This document shows positions 50,893 to 58,882 of a stretch of DNA of 64,000 nucleotides, one piece after another; positions within the stretch are counted from its first letter, which is position 1, and each line of letters begins with the position of its first letter. Origin of the DNA: Pseudomonas brassicacearum (GTDB taxonomy: Bacteria; Pseudomonadota; Gammaproteobacteria; Pseudomonadales; Pseudomonadaceae). Location of the stretch: positions 1-64,000 of the forward strand of contig NZ_MOBK01000009.1 in assembly GCF_003732265.1 (NCBI RefSeq), given 5' to 3'. Under the pieces are notes generated by a model. It saw only the letters and a program-made list of their open reading frames with translations. It searched no databases and was not told where the DNA came from. The position numbers and the translations under genes are program-made.

Positions 50893-53103
50893 ATGACCGA
50901 ACAGGAAGAATTTGAGTTCCGTGCTCGTATGGAACAGGAAAACGCTGCGCAATCGGCGCAGCCACAGCCTGCAATGGCCGGTCCTATGCTGCAGGCAACT
51001 GCGAGCGCGCAGCCAACCGCAGCGCCGGCAGTTGCCGCGCCGCCAGATCGACTGAAGGGGCGCGGCTGGCTTGAAAAAGGCACGCTAGGCGCTGGCAAGG
51101 CGGTTGCTGACTTGATGGATGGCATCGGCGTGGGCGGCGCTCTCTGGCCTCGTGGTTGGCAGCGTGCTCCAGGCGCTGATAGTGATTTGATGGCAGATCC
51201 TGCGGGCATAGTGGGTAATATCGGCGGTCAAGCTGGCCTGGCCTATCTTGGCGGCCGTGGCCTTCAGGCTGGCGGCGCTGCCTTGCAATCTCTCGGCGCG
51301 GCGCGAGCGGCTATTCCTGGCCTAGAGGCAGGCGGTAAGCTGCTTCAAACAGCTGGGAATGCCGTGATTAACCCTGCGTCCTACCGTCAAGCCGCTGGTG
51401 CTGGGGCGGCCTTCGGGGCGATTTCTCAGCCTGGATCGCTGATTGAAAGAACGCAGAACGCTTTAATGGGCGGCGTTGGCGGGGCTACTGGGCTGGCAGT
51501 CGGTCGCGGGGCTGGGAATGTTGCGGGCGGAGTGAAATCGTTGCTAACCCCAACTGCACCGATCGAGATGGAAGTCTCGGCCAAATTGGCTCAAAAGGGG
51601 ATCGACTTCGGATCGCTGCCGCAGGCGGTAAAGGATCAGGTAGTTAACCTCGGCAAAAAAGCCATGGGGGATGTAGACAACCTCGATGCCACCCAACTTG
51701 GGCGTATGGCCGACTTCAACGCGCTGGGCATCAAGCCTACGCGCGGCTGGCTGAACCGAGATCCAAAACAGTGGTGGATGGAGAATACCCTCAACACTGT
51801 TGACGATCAGATGCAGAAACGCTTCGTGGATGCCAACCGCTCGCTTCTTTACGGAGTAAGGAAAGGCGCGGGTGATGCCACCGATTATGAGCGTGGCCAA
51901 GTGTTGCAGAAGTCCGTCAATGATTATGACGCCGGGCTCAAATCCAAGGCCGATAACCTGTATTCAGCGGCGCGTAATACTGCTGGCCGGGATATTCCTC
52001 TCGACCCGCATAAATTCGTCAATGATGCCTCTATAGAGCTTGACCAGCAGATGCTTGGGTCAAAACTGCCGGCCGACACACTTTCTTGGTTTCAGAAAGC
52101 GACGACGGGCAAGGAGCCGTTCGATATGGGTACAGCCATGCAGCGCTTGCAAGCCCTGAATGGACGCATCTATAGCACGAACGACAGGGCCGAAGCCGTG
52201 GCGCTCGGTATCGTGAAAAAGCATCTGATTAACGCGATCGACGGCGGCGAGTCAGCGGCATTCAATCCGGCGCCAGGCATGAGTCGCCCAGGTTCTGCCC
52301 CGGGTGCTGGCCGCCAGCCGTTCACCTCGGAGCAGATTGGCGGCCAGCCACGACTTCCGGGGGCCGCGCAGATATCCAGTGAAGGGGGGATGGTGCCGTT
52401 CCAAGGCGGTGTTGGCCCATCTACTGGCGCCAATCAAGCTGGCGAACAATCGCCCCCTGGCATTGCCGAGGCATTCCGTGCCGCACGATCGGCAGCCGCT
52501 GATCGATTCAGGTTTCAAGAGGCGAGCCCGCTTGTCGAGAGAATTCTCAAGGGCAACTATGCGCCAGAGGATTTGCCGGACATCGTCGGAAAGATGAAGG
52601 TGGATCAGCTAAAGGGTCTGTCTCAGCTGGAGCAGCAGCGTGGCGTGCCTATCATGAGCTCGCTTCGCGGCGCGGCGCAGGCTTACGTCCGTGACGCTGC
52701 AACGTTGCAAGGCGAAACCGGTGGTTCTTTCTCCATCAATGGCCTGCGTAAGGCGCTTGATAATATCGGCCCGGAAAAGGGCAAGGCCCTGTTTGGCAAT
52801 GATGGCTGGGCTGACTATCAGCGCATTCTGCGCGCTGGCGGTAGCATCATGAACCCGCCGATGAAACCCGCCGGCTCAACCACTGCGTCGAATGCTCTGC
52901 GCTTCATCCAAGCCATGCCAAAAATCCCAGGGATCAATGGTCTGCTGAACTTGACGGTAACTGCTGCGAGCAAAGGCAAGCAAATGGCCGACGTGGGCTC
53001 AGCGCTCAACCCGCCACTGAGTATGGTCATCCCCAAGAAGCCTAAACCAAGCATGCTGCCGATGTTGATGGCCCCCGGGTTACTTGGGCTTTCTGAGCAA
53101 TAG
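50893..53103 (+). CDS. Large probable DNA-ejection / internal virion protein
   Basis: 736 aa. A Gly/Ala-rich hydrophobic N-terminal third (about 40-220) and a helical C-terminal part. No lysozyme or transglycosylase motif was seen. The largest virion-module protein and the last of the block; not a siphovirus tape measure by length or context. Confidence 0.6.
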   Translation: MTEQEEFEFRARMEQENAAQSAQPQPAMAGPMLQATASAQPTAAPAVAAPPDRLKGRGWLEKGTLGAGKAVADLMDGIGVGGALWPRGWQRAPGADSDLMADPAGIVGNIGGQAGLAYLGGRGLQAGGAALQSLGAARAAIPGLEAGGKLLQTAGNAVINPASYRQAAGAGAAFGAISQPGSLIERTQNALMGGVGGATGLAVGRGAGNVAGGVKSLLTPTAPIEMEVSAKLAQKGIDFGSLPQAVKDQVVNLGKKAMGDVDNLDATQLGRMADFNALGIKPTRGWLNRDPKQWWMENTLNTVDDQMQKRFVDANRSLLYGVRKGAGDATDYERGQVLQKSVNDYDAGLKSKADNLYSAARNTAGRDIPLDPHKFVNDASIELDQQMLGSKLPADTLSWFQKATTGKEPFDMGTAMQRLQALNGRIYSTNDRAEAVALGIVKKHLINAIDGGESAAFNPAPGMSRPGSAPGAGRQPFTSEQIGGQPRLPGAAQISSEGGMVPFQGGVGPSTGANQAGEQSPPGIAEAFRAARSAAADRFRFQEASPLVERILKGNYAPEDLPDIVGKMKVDQLKGLSQLEQQRGVPIMSSLRGAAQAYVRDAATLQGETGGSFSINGLRKALDNIGPEKGKALFGNDGWADYQRILRAGGSIMNPPMKPAGSTTASNALRFIQAMPKIPGINGLLNLTVTAASKGKQMADVGSALNPPLSMVIPKKPKPSMLPMLMAPGLLGLSEQ

Positions 53104-53106
53104 CGC

Positions 53107-53268
53107 TTAGTCCTCGTCCGGCTTTATCAGGACTATTTTCCTGATACGGCTTCCTTTGGGGAGGTATTTTTTTGCCAGGTAGGTCAAGCCGTCTTCGGTC
53201 TTGACTAGCAGCCATACCCCGAAGAACACGCCGGAAAACTGCAACGCCTTTAATACGTGCTCCTCCAC
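53107..53268 (-). CDS. 53-aa moron protein between ejection and tail genes
   Basis: GTG start at 53268 preceded by GGAGGTATTG. 'EEHVLKALQFSGVFFGVWLL' contains one membrane-like helix, followed by a basic region 'AKKYLPKGSRIRKIVLIKPDED'. It lies on the opposite strand to the late genes, in the gap where P22 carries its immI region. No confident promoter found. Function unknown. Confidence 0.55.
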   Translation of the reverse strand: MEEHVLKALQFSGVFFGVWLLVKTEDGLTYLAKKYLPKGSRIRKIVLIKPDED

Positions 53269-53302
53269 CAATACCTCCGGGGCGTAACGCCCTCACTCAA
53301 CT

Positions 53303-53330
53303 AAAGCCCGCCACTGAGCGGGCTTTTTTA
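53303..53330 (+). terminator. Terminator before the tail gene
   Basis: AAAGCCCGC pairs with GCGGGCTTT around CACTGA, followed by TTT. It would end the rightward head/ejection transcript; the tail gene must be read through or have its own promoter. Confidence 0.85.
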
Positions 53331-53345
53331 TTGGGATGAAAAAAT

Positions 53346-54227
53346 ATGCCGGTTCCTGCCCTGATTACCGATCTGTCGATTGTGCCTGGGAGCAACAGCC
53401 CCGCAGGCTCCGAATCACCTTCGCTGATCGATGACTATCTTCGCACACAAGCGGCGTTTATCGCGCAGTTGCGCGACGGAGCGCTGATCAAATCCTCGCC
53501 CCTTGTCGGCGCCACGACCAACCTGTACATGACGGTTTCAGCTGCATCGGCAACTGCAACGGTGGCGGCAGATGAGATTGTAGTCGGCACCGCCTTGGGC
53601 GCCACGACCTACCGCCTGGCCAACTTCAGCAAGACGATCAACCTTGCCACGACTGGCATCAACGCGATGGATACCGGCACGGCTCCTGTGAGCGGCTGGG
53701 TGGCGATTTATGCCATCTACAACCCGACCACCAGCACCTCGGCGCTCTTGGGCGTGAACTCGCCGAATACCTTCATGCCGACCGTTTACGGCGGCGCCAA
53801 CATGCCGGCCGGGTATACCGCTTCGGCGTTGCTGGCTGTGGTGCCGACCAATGCGAGCAGGCAGATCAAGGCAGGCGTTGGGGTGCGCGGTCGGAAAACA
53901 ACTGTGGCCGCCATTACTGCCTATTCAACAAACAGTACCGGGACATTCGTACCTAGCTTGGCCAGTTATATCCCAGCGAATGCCGTTTCATTATTTGGCG
54001 AGTTGCAAATCTCGAACACTGGCAACTTCTCCATGTCGATGAACATCAACGCTGATGCCACATCGCTTATCGGTCAGCAAAACAGAACGTGTTTTGTGAA
54101 CTCGACGGCCGATGTAACGAACTTTCAAAACGTGTTTTTGACTACCTTGCAGACGGTCACCTTGGTGCTGAGCACGGCAGGCGGAACACCTTTCTATGGC
54201 TTGATCATTACCGGGTGGGAAATATGA
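53346..54227 (+). CDS. Tail fibre or tailspike-type protein
   Basis: 293 aa. 'DLSIVPGSNSPAGSESPSLIDDYLRTQAAFIAQLRDG' is a common phage tail-fibre start, followed by a long beta-rich region. Probably binds the host receptor. The next gene overlaps its end. Confidence 0.75.
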   Translation: MPVPALITDLSIVPGSNSPAGSESPSLIDDYLRTQAAFIAQLRDGALIKSSPLVGATTNLYMTVSAASATATVAADEIVVGTALGATTYRLANFSKTINLATTGINAMDTGTAPVSGWVAIYAIYNPTTSTSALLGVNSPNTFMPTVYGGANMPAGYTASALLAVVPTNASRQIKAGVGVRGRKTTVAAITAYSTNSTGTFVPSLASYIPANAVSLFGELQISNTGNFSMSMNINADATSLIGQQNRTCFVNSTADVTNFQNVFLTTLQTVTLVLSTAGGTPFYGLIITGWEI

Positions 54228-54391
54228 GCACTTTTGTTCAACTTGAAGATGATCAAGTTATTGCCACGTTCGGCTGCGAGCAAGATCCCGAACAATTCCC
54301 CTGCGTGGTCGAAGTTGAAAACGATGATCCACGACTGGTGGCATATTGGGACAAGTGGGCGCAATTCGGCGTCAAGAGGCCTGCTGAATGA
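54224..54391 (+). CDS. Small protein after the tail fibre (possible assembly factor)
   Basis: 55 aa from the ATG at 54224: 'MSTFVQLEDDQVIATFGCEQ', acidic. Translationally coupled to the fibre gene (ATGA) and to the SGNH gene. A role in fibre assembly is inferred from position. Confidence 0.6.
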   Translation: MSTFVQLEDDQVIATFGCEQDPEQFPCVVEVENDDPRLVAYWDKWAQFGVKRPAE

Positions 54392-55053
54392 GTTACCTGG
54401 GGTTGGCAGATCGCTGCTTGATCCTTGGGGACTCAATTGATATCGGGGTTTATTCGGATATCGGGCCGGGTGATCCGTCAAAGTTGTGGGTGAACCGCCT
54501 GCCTGACCTTGTCGGCATCTCGGTCAGCAACCTGTCGGTGCCGGGCATGAGTATCACCAGTCCGGGCGGGTCTGTTTTCGGGCTGGTGGCGAACCTCAAC
54601 GCCATCACCATGGCGGTCGGGTATGCCGGCGCCAAGTGGGCGATCATCACCGCAGGGACCAATGACACCAGTAATTGGGGGACTGGTATCGTCGATTACA
54701 TCGAGAGCTATCGGAAGGTGATCGCGCATTGCCGATCACTGGGCTTGATCGTGGTGGTGGTCAGCCCCAAATGGCGGGGCGACGTGGCGGCAGTGAAGGC
54801 GCACATCGACGGTAATTACAGCCTGGAGGTGTTCAGGGTGTACGGCGAGATGATGGCCTATGAAGAGAAAACCAAGCCGGGGCCGGCCGTGCATGTCATC
54901 ACTGGGATGGATGCGCCATTGCTTCCAGAGCACTACGTGGTGGACAAGCTGCACCTAAATGAGGCCGGGCAGACCATCCTCACCTACTGGCTTGTAGGAA
55001 GACTGGTCAGCCTTGGCCTGTGGTCATTGAGGGTTGGCGTCACCCTTTCATAG
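54388..55053 (+). CDS. SGNH/GDSL hydrolase (probable tail-associated esterase)
   Basis: 221 aa. Block I 'LILGDSID' (G14-D-S16), block III 'GTND' (90-93), block V 'DKLHLN' with the catalytic Asp/His pair. Within the tail operon it is likely a virion esterase acting on O-acetyl groups of the cell-surface receptor. Convergent with the acyltransferase gene; stops overlap by 6 nt. Confidence 0.85.
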   Translation: MSYLGLADRCLILGDSIDIGVYSDIGPGDPSKLWVNRLPDLVGISVSNLSVPGMSITSPGGSVFGLVANLNAITMAVGYAGAKWAIITAGTNDTSNWGTGIVDYIESYRKVIAHCRSLGLIVVVVSPKWRGDVAAVKAHIDGNYSLEVFRVYGEMMAYEEKTKPGPAVHVITGMDAPLLPEHYVVDKLHLNEAGQTILTYWLVGRLVSLGLWSLRVGVTLS

Positions 55054-56199
55054 GGCTGCGACTGGTGGCGCGAGCAGCTTGGCCTTCTTGGCGCCACGTT
55101 CCCGTAATGGCGTTTCGACCAATCTGTAGTTCAGCTCACTGCACACCCATATAACGCTGAAAGCTGTGGCCAGGAAGGCGACGGTATAGGCGCTGTCGAA
55201 GGTCGTACCGGTGGGAGAAATTCTGAACCAGATTTCTCTGGTGAGCTGGAACGCTGGGTTGTGGATGAGGTAGATCGCGAACGACCGGGCGCCGATGTAG
55301 GCCAGCAGATTTCGCAGCTTGCCTTCTGGGAACAGATAGCCCTTCTGGTACGCGGCCAGCAGCACCAGGCAGCCGCCGAACAGGCAGACGGTGAGCGGGT
55401 AGAGGTGATAGTCCTTTGCGTTGTAGGGCGACATGAGCAGCAGGAAAAGCAGCACTGGAGCCGACAGCCGCGCGAATTTTTTGAGCTTGGCTGGCTCAAG
55501 CCGTTTGAATGTTTCGGATTGGGCGAATACCGCGAGAGCTACGCCGAGAAAGATGGAGTCGACGCGAGTCAGCCAAGTGTAAGTTGAAGTGTTGCCGTAA
55601 ACCTGTTGTGCGATTGCGTAGCCGGCAATGACAAGTGCCGTAACAATGTAAATGGCGCGCTTAGGCAGAAGGACGATCAGCGGGAAAATCAAGTAAAACT
55701 GCTCTTCCAATGAAATGCTCCAATACTGCCCATTGCCGCCGCACAGAAAACTTCCATCCGTATGCGTCAGGCAAAGTGCAAAGTGGAAGTTGGCCACGTT
55801 CAATATGATCGCGATGAAGTCCACGATATTGCCTTTAAGGCTGCCGAACACCCCTGAGCTGTTGAATATCACCGACAGTATGCAAGTGATGGTTATCCAC
55901 AACCATGCAGAAGGGATGATCCGGTAGATCCGCCGCACAAAGAAGGCGCGTACTTCCGCCCAGTATCTTCCGCATCCGGACTGGCGAGCAGTCAGCATCT
56001 TCTCTCTGAAGGCGGACATGATTACGAATCCAGAGATGCAAAAGAACACATCAACCCCGCCCCAGAAAGCCAGCGTGGTTTTCCCGAAGAAGTCGTTCCA
56101 GAAAAGCAAGTTGCCCAGATGAGAGATCACGGCAATAGCCACCGCCATTCCGCGCAGGGCTTCGATTTCTTCGTTTTTCGAGTGTTTCAGTGCTGACAT
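55048..56199 (-). CDS. Acyltransferase-3 family O-antigen acetylase
   Basis: 383 aa, about 10 membrane segments. 'EIEALRGMAVAIAVISHLG' (conserved R and H), 'DVFFCISGFVI', 'FVRRIYRI', 'YWSISLEEQFYL' and 'AIYLIHNP' are family signatures. It lies opposite to the late genes, with an extended -10 promoter upstream, so it can be expressed in the lysogen. Likely acetylates LPS O-antigen or another glycan (lysogenic conversion). Substrate unknown. Confidence 0.9.
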   Translation of the reverse strand: MSALKHSKNEEIEALRGMAVAIAVISHLGNLLFWNDFFGKTTLAFWGGVDVFFCISGFVIMSAFREKMLTARQSGCGRYWAEVRAFFVRRIYRIIPSAWLWITITCILSVIFNSSGVFGSLKGNIVDFIAIILNVANFHFALCLTHTDGSFLCGGNGQYWSISLEEQFYLIFPLIVLLPKRAIYIVTALVIAGYAIAQQVYGNTSTYTWLTRVDSIFLGVALAVFAQSETFKRLEPAKLKKFARLSAPVLLFLLLMSPYNAKDYHLYPLTVCLFGGCLVLLAAYQKGYLFPEGKLRNLLAYIGARSFAIYLIHNPAFQLTREIWFRISPTGTTFDSAYTVAFLATAFSVIWVCSELNYRLVETPLRERGAKKAKLLAPPVAAL

Positions 56200-56228
56200 C
56201 TTGCGAGCCCTTCCGGTGAGGCGGCGAG

Positions 56229-56237
56229 TTTATACCA
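56229..56237 (-). promoter_or_regulatory. Extended -10 promoter of the acyltransferase gene
   Basis: On the minus strand TGGTATAAA: TG, one base, then TATAAA, about 30 nt before the ATG at 56199. No good -35 at the usual distance, typical of extended -10 promoters. Confidence 0.5.
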
Positions 56238-56266
56238 GTTCGTCAATCAATATTTCGGAGAAAGCC

Positions 56267-56818
56267 ATGCCCATCACCGCGCAGCAACTGCTGCAGATCC
56301 TCCCGAAGGCTGGCAGACAGGCTGGCGTCTTTGCGTCTGCGCTGAACTTGGCCATGGATCGCTTCCAGATCAACACCCGCCTGCGCATGGCGGCATTCAT
56401 CGCTCAGGTGGGTCATGAGTCGGGCCAGTTCCAGTACGTGAAGGAGTTGGGCGGCGACCAGTACCTGAGCAAGTACGACACCGGAACGCTGGCCAAGCGG
56501 TTGGGCAATACGCCAGAGGCTGACGGCGACGGTCAGAAGTACCGCGGGCGCGGCCTGATTCAGATCACTGGGCACGACAACTACCTCGCGTGTAGCAAGG
56601 CGCTATTCGGCGATGATCGTCTTCTGCGCACGCCTGAGCTGCTGGAGCAGGCCGAGTGGGCGTGCAAGTCGGCGGCGTGGTTCTGGAATTCGCGCAACCT
56701 GAATGCGCTGGCTGATGCTGGCGACTTTGAACTGATCACCCGTCGCATCAATGGCGGGCTGAACGGACTGGCTGAGCGGCTGGACTTCTACAACACCGCG
56801 CTGAAGGTGCTGGCATGA
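56267..56818 (+). CDS. Endolysin, GH19 chitinase-like
   Basis: 183 aa from the ATG at 56267 (GGAGAAAGCC upstream). 'FIAQVGHESGQFQYVKEL' carries the catalytic Glu, and 'YRGRGLIQITGHDNY' and 'AAWFWNSRNLNALAD' are GH19 endolysin signatures. No signal peptide, so release needs the holin. It cuts the peptidoglycan glycan strand. Confidence 0.93.
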   Translation: MPITAQQLLQILPKAGRQAGVFASALNLAMDRFQINTRLRMAAFIAQVGHESGQFQYVKELGGDQYLSKYDTGTLAKRLGNTPEADGDGQKYRGRGLIQITGHDNYLACSKALFGDDRLLRTPELLEQAEWACKSAAWFWNSRNLNALADAGDFELITRRINGGLNGLAERLDFYNTALKVLA

Positions 56819-57333
56819 CTTCCATCTGGCTGCGAATCCTTCCTTATATAGCTGCACTGCTGATCGGAGCCGGCGGTGCCTGGATGTGGCAGGCCAACAG
56901 CTACACGTCGATCCTCGCGGTCAGCGAAGCCAATCATCAATCAGATCTGGCCATGATTGCGTCTGCGGGCGCAAAACAGGCAAGAATGGCTCTGGAAAAT
57001 CAACAGCTCGCCGAACAGGCACTTGCCGCCCTCGACCAGAAAGCCCAGAAGGAAAAGACCGATGCCCTCGCTGAAAATGAAAAGTTGCGCGCTGATGTCG
57101 TTTCTGGTGCTCGCAGGCTGCGCATCGCGGGACGTTGTAGTTCCAGTGGCGGCAACGTGTCCGACGCCACCAGCCGCTCCAGCCTGGGCGATGCAGGAAC
57201 CGTCGAGCTCTCTGCAGCTACTGGATCAACTGTTCTCGACGTTCGATCTGGGATCATCGCCGACCAAGCAGCCTTGAGGGCGCTTCAGGAATATGTGACG
57301 CATGTGTGTCTTCGGGTGGGGAATGTGCAGTAG
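56815..57333 (+). CDS. Rz-like inner-membrane spanin
   Basis: 172 aa. One N-terminal membrane segment (about 9-27), a periplasmic coiled coil (about 40-100), and the Rz-type end 'TVELSAATGSTVLDVRSGIIADQAALRALQEYV'. Overlaps the endolysin stop (ATGA). Confidence 0.88.
   Translation: MTSIWLRILPYIAALLIGAGGAWMWQANSYTSILAVSEANHQSDLAMIASAGAKQARMALENQQLAEQALAALDQKAQKEKTDALAENEKLRADVVSGARRLRIAGRCSSSGGNVSDATSRSSLGDAGTVELSAATGSTVLDVRSGIIADQAALRALQEYVTHVCLRVGNVQ
57077..57277 (+). CDS. Rz1 outer-membrane lipoprotein nested in Rz
   Basis: 66 aa in another frame inside Rz. Signal with lipobox 'LVLAGC' and a Pro-rich mature part ('CPTPPAAPAW'). Forms the spanin complex with Rz that fuses the membranes in lysis. 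Confidence 0.85.
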   Translation: MKSCALMSFLVLAGCASRDVVVPVAATCPTPPAAPAWAMQEPSSSLQLLDQLFSTFDLGSSPTKQP

Positions 57334-57473
57334 GCAGAACGCCTGAGGGGGATGTTGCTGAAAAGCTGCTGAAGGCGGCGCGAATCGACATCAATCCACA
57401 ACAACCTTCAGCAACATTCCAAGGTCCAGATGCAGCGAAACCCGCACTGGGCGGGCTTCGAAGGTGTTTCAAA
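57334..57473 (-). promoter_or_regulatory. Right phage end with arm-type repeats and a host-like terminator
   Basis: 57354-57374 has tandem TTGCTGAAA/GCTGCTGAAG repeats, with an inverted copy at 57405-57415 (candidate integrase arm sites). 57419-57473, read on the minus strand directly after the ssrA 3' end, contains a CCCGC/GCGGG hairpin whose sequence follows the original ssrA terminator (15561-15616) almost base for base through TGCGGG and TGCATCTGG. Confidence 0.7.
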
Positions 57474-57503
57474 TGGTGGAGCCGGGGGGATTTGAACCCC
57501 CGT
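57474..57503. repeat. attR core
   Basis: 30 bp identical to 15617-15646. It is the 3' end of intact ssrA, so integration restores the tmRNA sequence. Confidence 0.93.
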
Positions 57504-57870
57504 CCGCCAGTACTCCGCTGTCGGTACTACATGCGTAGCCGTTTCTATTAAGTTAACCCTCAGCGACCCGAAGGGCAGGGTGCTTTGGGCGAGTTGTGTA
57601 AGTTTTAGCCGATTCGTCCACAACGTACTGCACGGCGATTCTGTTCTATATGACAATCACTTTGGGTTTACAGACATCCCCTGGTGATTGCTGGACCCGA
57701 AGGTACCAGAAGCTCAGGGCTAAGGCTGCTTACGCAGCGAGAGCGAATTCCTGGCCGTAGTTTTCGTCATTGGCAACTATAAGTAGTTGCAACAGTGGAT
57801 TTACGAGTTCTGTTACCAACTCGGCATGCACCTAAAGTTTCGCAACCGGCGTCGAATCCTAAACGGCCCC
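57474..57870 (-). ncRNA. ssrA: tmRNA (ssrA)
   Basis: 397 nt including an encoded CCA end. 5' end GGGGCCG..., 3' T-arm and acceptor read GGTTCAAATC...GGCTCCACCA. The tag frame (57774-57730) encodes ANDENYGQEFALAA then stop, a proteolysis tag of the Pseudomonas type. tmRNA with SmpB rescues stalled ribosomes. An 11-bp inverted repeat (57873-57883/57897-57907) lies in the 5' leader. Confidence 0.96.
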
Positions 57871-57872
57871 GA

Positions 57873-57907
57873 GCCTGTTGCTCGGTGAATCAAAATGAGC
57901 AACAGGC
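57873..57907 (-). promoter_or_regulatory. Inverted repeat in the ssrA leader
   Basis: GCCTGTTGCTC and its exact complement, 13 nt apart, directly upstream of the mature 5' end. Probably folds in pre-tmRNA next to the RNase P cut. The promoter lies beyond; TACACT near 57918 is a candidate -10. Confidence 0.5.
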
Positions 57908-57984
57908 CTGCGCAGTGTACGCCAACACGCCTCAGAAGGCCACCCGCAAGGTTGACCTCGATTGATCATCGGGTCGTTCGTTGT

Positions 57985-58236
57985 TCAGTTGGCCATCGCC
58001 AATGCCTGGCTGGCCTCGGTGGCGCATTTTTTGTCATCTTTGGCGGCCTGTGAAGCTTTGGCGCTGGCCAACAGTCTTTTGATCTCCGGCGCATTGGTGG
58101 CGGTCGCTGGCAGCGAATTCACTTTGGCTTCGAGCTCTTGCAGCTTGCTCGTACACAGGTTGTTGTCCGCCGCAAAGACGGGAGAGGCCAACATTGCAGC
58201 GCAAATGAACAGACCAGCGAGTGCGGCACGTTTCAT
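57985..58236 (-). CDS. Small periplasmic protein (paralogue 1)
   Basis: 83 aa from the ATG at 58236 (GAGGAGATACCC upstream). Signal peptide 1-22 ('MKRAALAGLFICAAMLASPVFA'-type), mature part helical with two Cys (C28 and one near the end, 'KKCATEASQALAMAN'). Paralogue of the next gene. Function unknown. Confidence 0.8.
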   Translation of the reverse strand: MKRAALAGLFICAAMLASPVFAADNNLCTSKLQELEAKVNSLPATATNAPEIKRLLASAKASQAAKDDKKCATEASQALAMAN

Positions 58237-58375
58237 GGGTATCTCCTCGAACTGATAGTCAGCCACGATTGATGGGCTTATCTAAAAGACTACGGCGCGG
58301 CACAGGAATTCGGTTTGCGCAAAAACAGTTATGAAAAAACTAACTGATGGAAGCAATGGCAATAAAAAGGGATTG

Positions 58376-58430
58376 CCAACCCCAAAATGCACCAAAACCC
58401 GCAATTGGCGGGTTTTGGTTTGCTTCGTAT
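58376..58430 (-). terminator. Terminator of the paralogue-2 gene, duplicate of the ssrA terminator
   Basis: AAAACCCGC/GCGGGTTTT stem with loop CAATT on the minus strand. The sequence matches 15561-15616 over about 50 bp with few changes (shared TACGAAGCAAA before the stem). Confidence 0.8.
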
Positions 58431-58448
58431 TGAATGGAACCGGCGAGG

Positions 58449-58724
58449 TTACTTCCCGCCTTTGTTCGCGTCCTTGATCATCTTGATGGTCTCGTTGGTC
58501 TCGCCAATGCAATCGTCAGTACCTTTTTTGGTCCCTAGTGCATGGTCCGCTTTGGCTTGCTTGACGGAATCCGCTACCTGGTCAGACAACTCCGCAGGAA
58601 TCTGTGCCTGGGCGTCTTCGATGGTTTGCAGATTGACCGCGCATTGATCTTTTTCGGCGGCAAACGAGGGGGAAGCCAGCAGTGAGGCAGTAACGAACAG
58701 ACCAAACAGTACAGAACGTTTCAT
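58449..58724 (-). CDS. Small periplasmic protein (paralogue 2)
   Basis: 91 aa from the ATG at 58724 (AAGGAGATACAC upstream). Signal peptide ending 'SPSFA'. Mature part with two Cys ('DQCAVNLQTIEDAQAQIP', 'DDCIGETNETIKMI'). Same layout, signal sequence and ribosome site as 57985-58236, so a tandem duplication. Function unknown. Confidence 0.8.
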   Translation of the reverse strand: MKRSVLFGLFVTASLLASPSFAAEKDQCAVNLQTIEDAQAQIPAELSDQVADSVKQAKADHALGTKKGTDDCIGETNETIKMIKDANKGGK

Positions 58725-58882
58725 GTGTATCTCCTTGAACTGAGGCCAGTCATTCTGACCATCAGGACGGGCTGCCGAGTTTTGGGAAGGTCCCACGTTT
58801 GCAGGACTTGATCAGTGGACTGCGGCGGCACGTCAGGGTTCTAAATTTTTGCTGTACTGCTGTCGATACTGGCAAGAAACAT

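Larger units (their letters stand above)
15617..57503. mobile_element. Complete-looking temperate podovirus-type prophage in ssrA
   Basis: The element is bounded by identical 30-bp repeats, with integrase and excisionase genes next to attL. It has a lambda-like immunity region and replication, late-regulation, packaging, head, ejection, tail-fibre and lysis modules in the usual order. All recognised core genes have intact reading frames. No tail tube, sheath, tape measure or baseplate genes are seen, which points to a short-tailed virion. Unit length from core to core is 41,857 bp. Confidence 0.93.

Noticed and set aside
15617..57503. Diversity-generating retroelement or CRISPR array in the phage
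   Set aside because: No reverse transcriptase gene, no template/variable repeat pair and no regularly spaced repeats were seen anywhere in the window.
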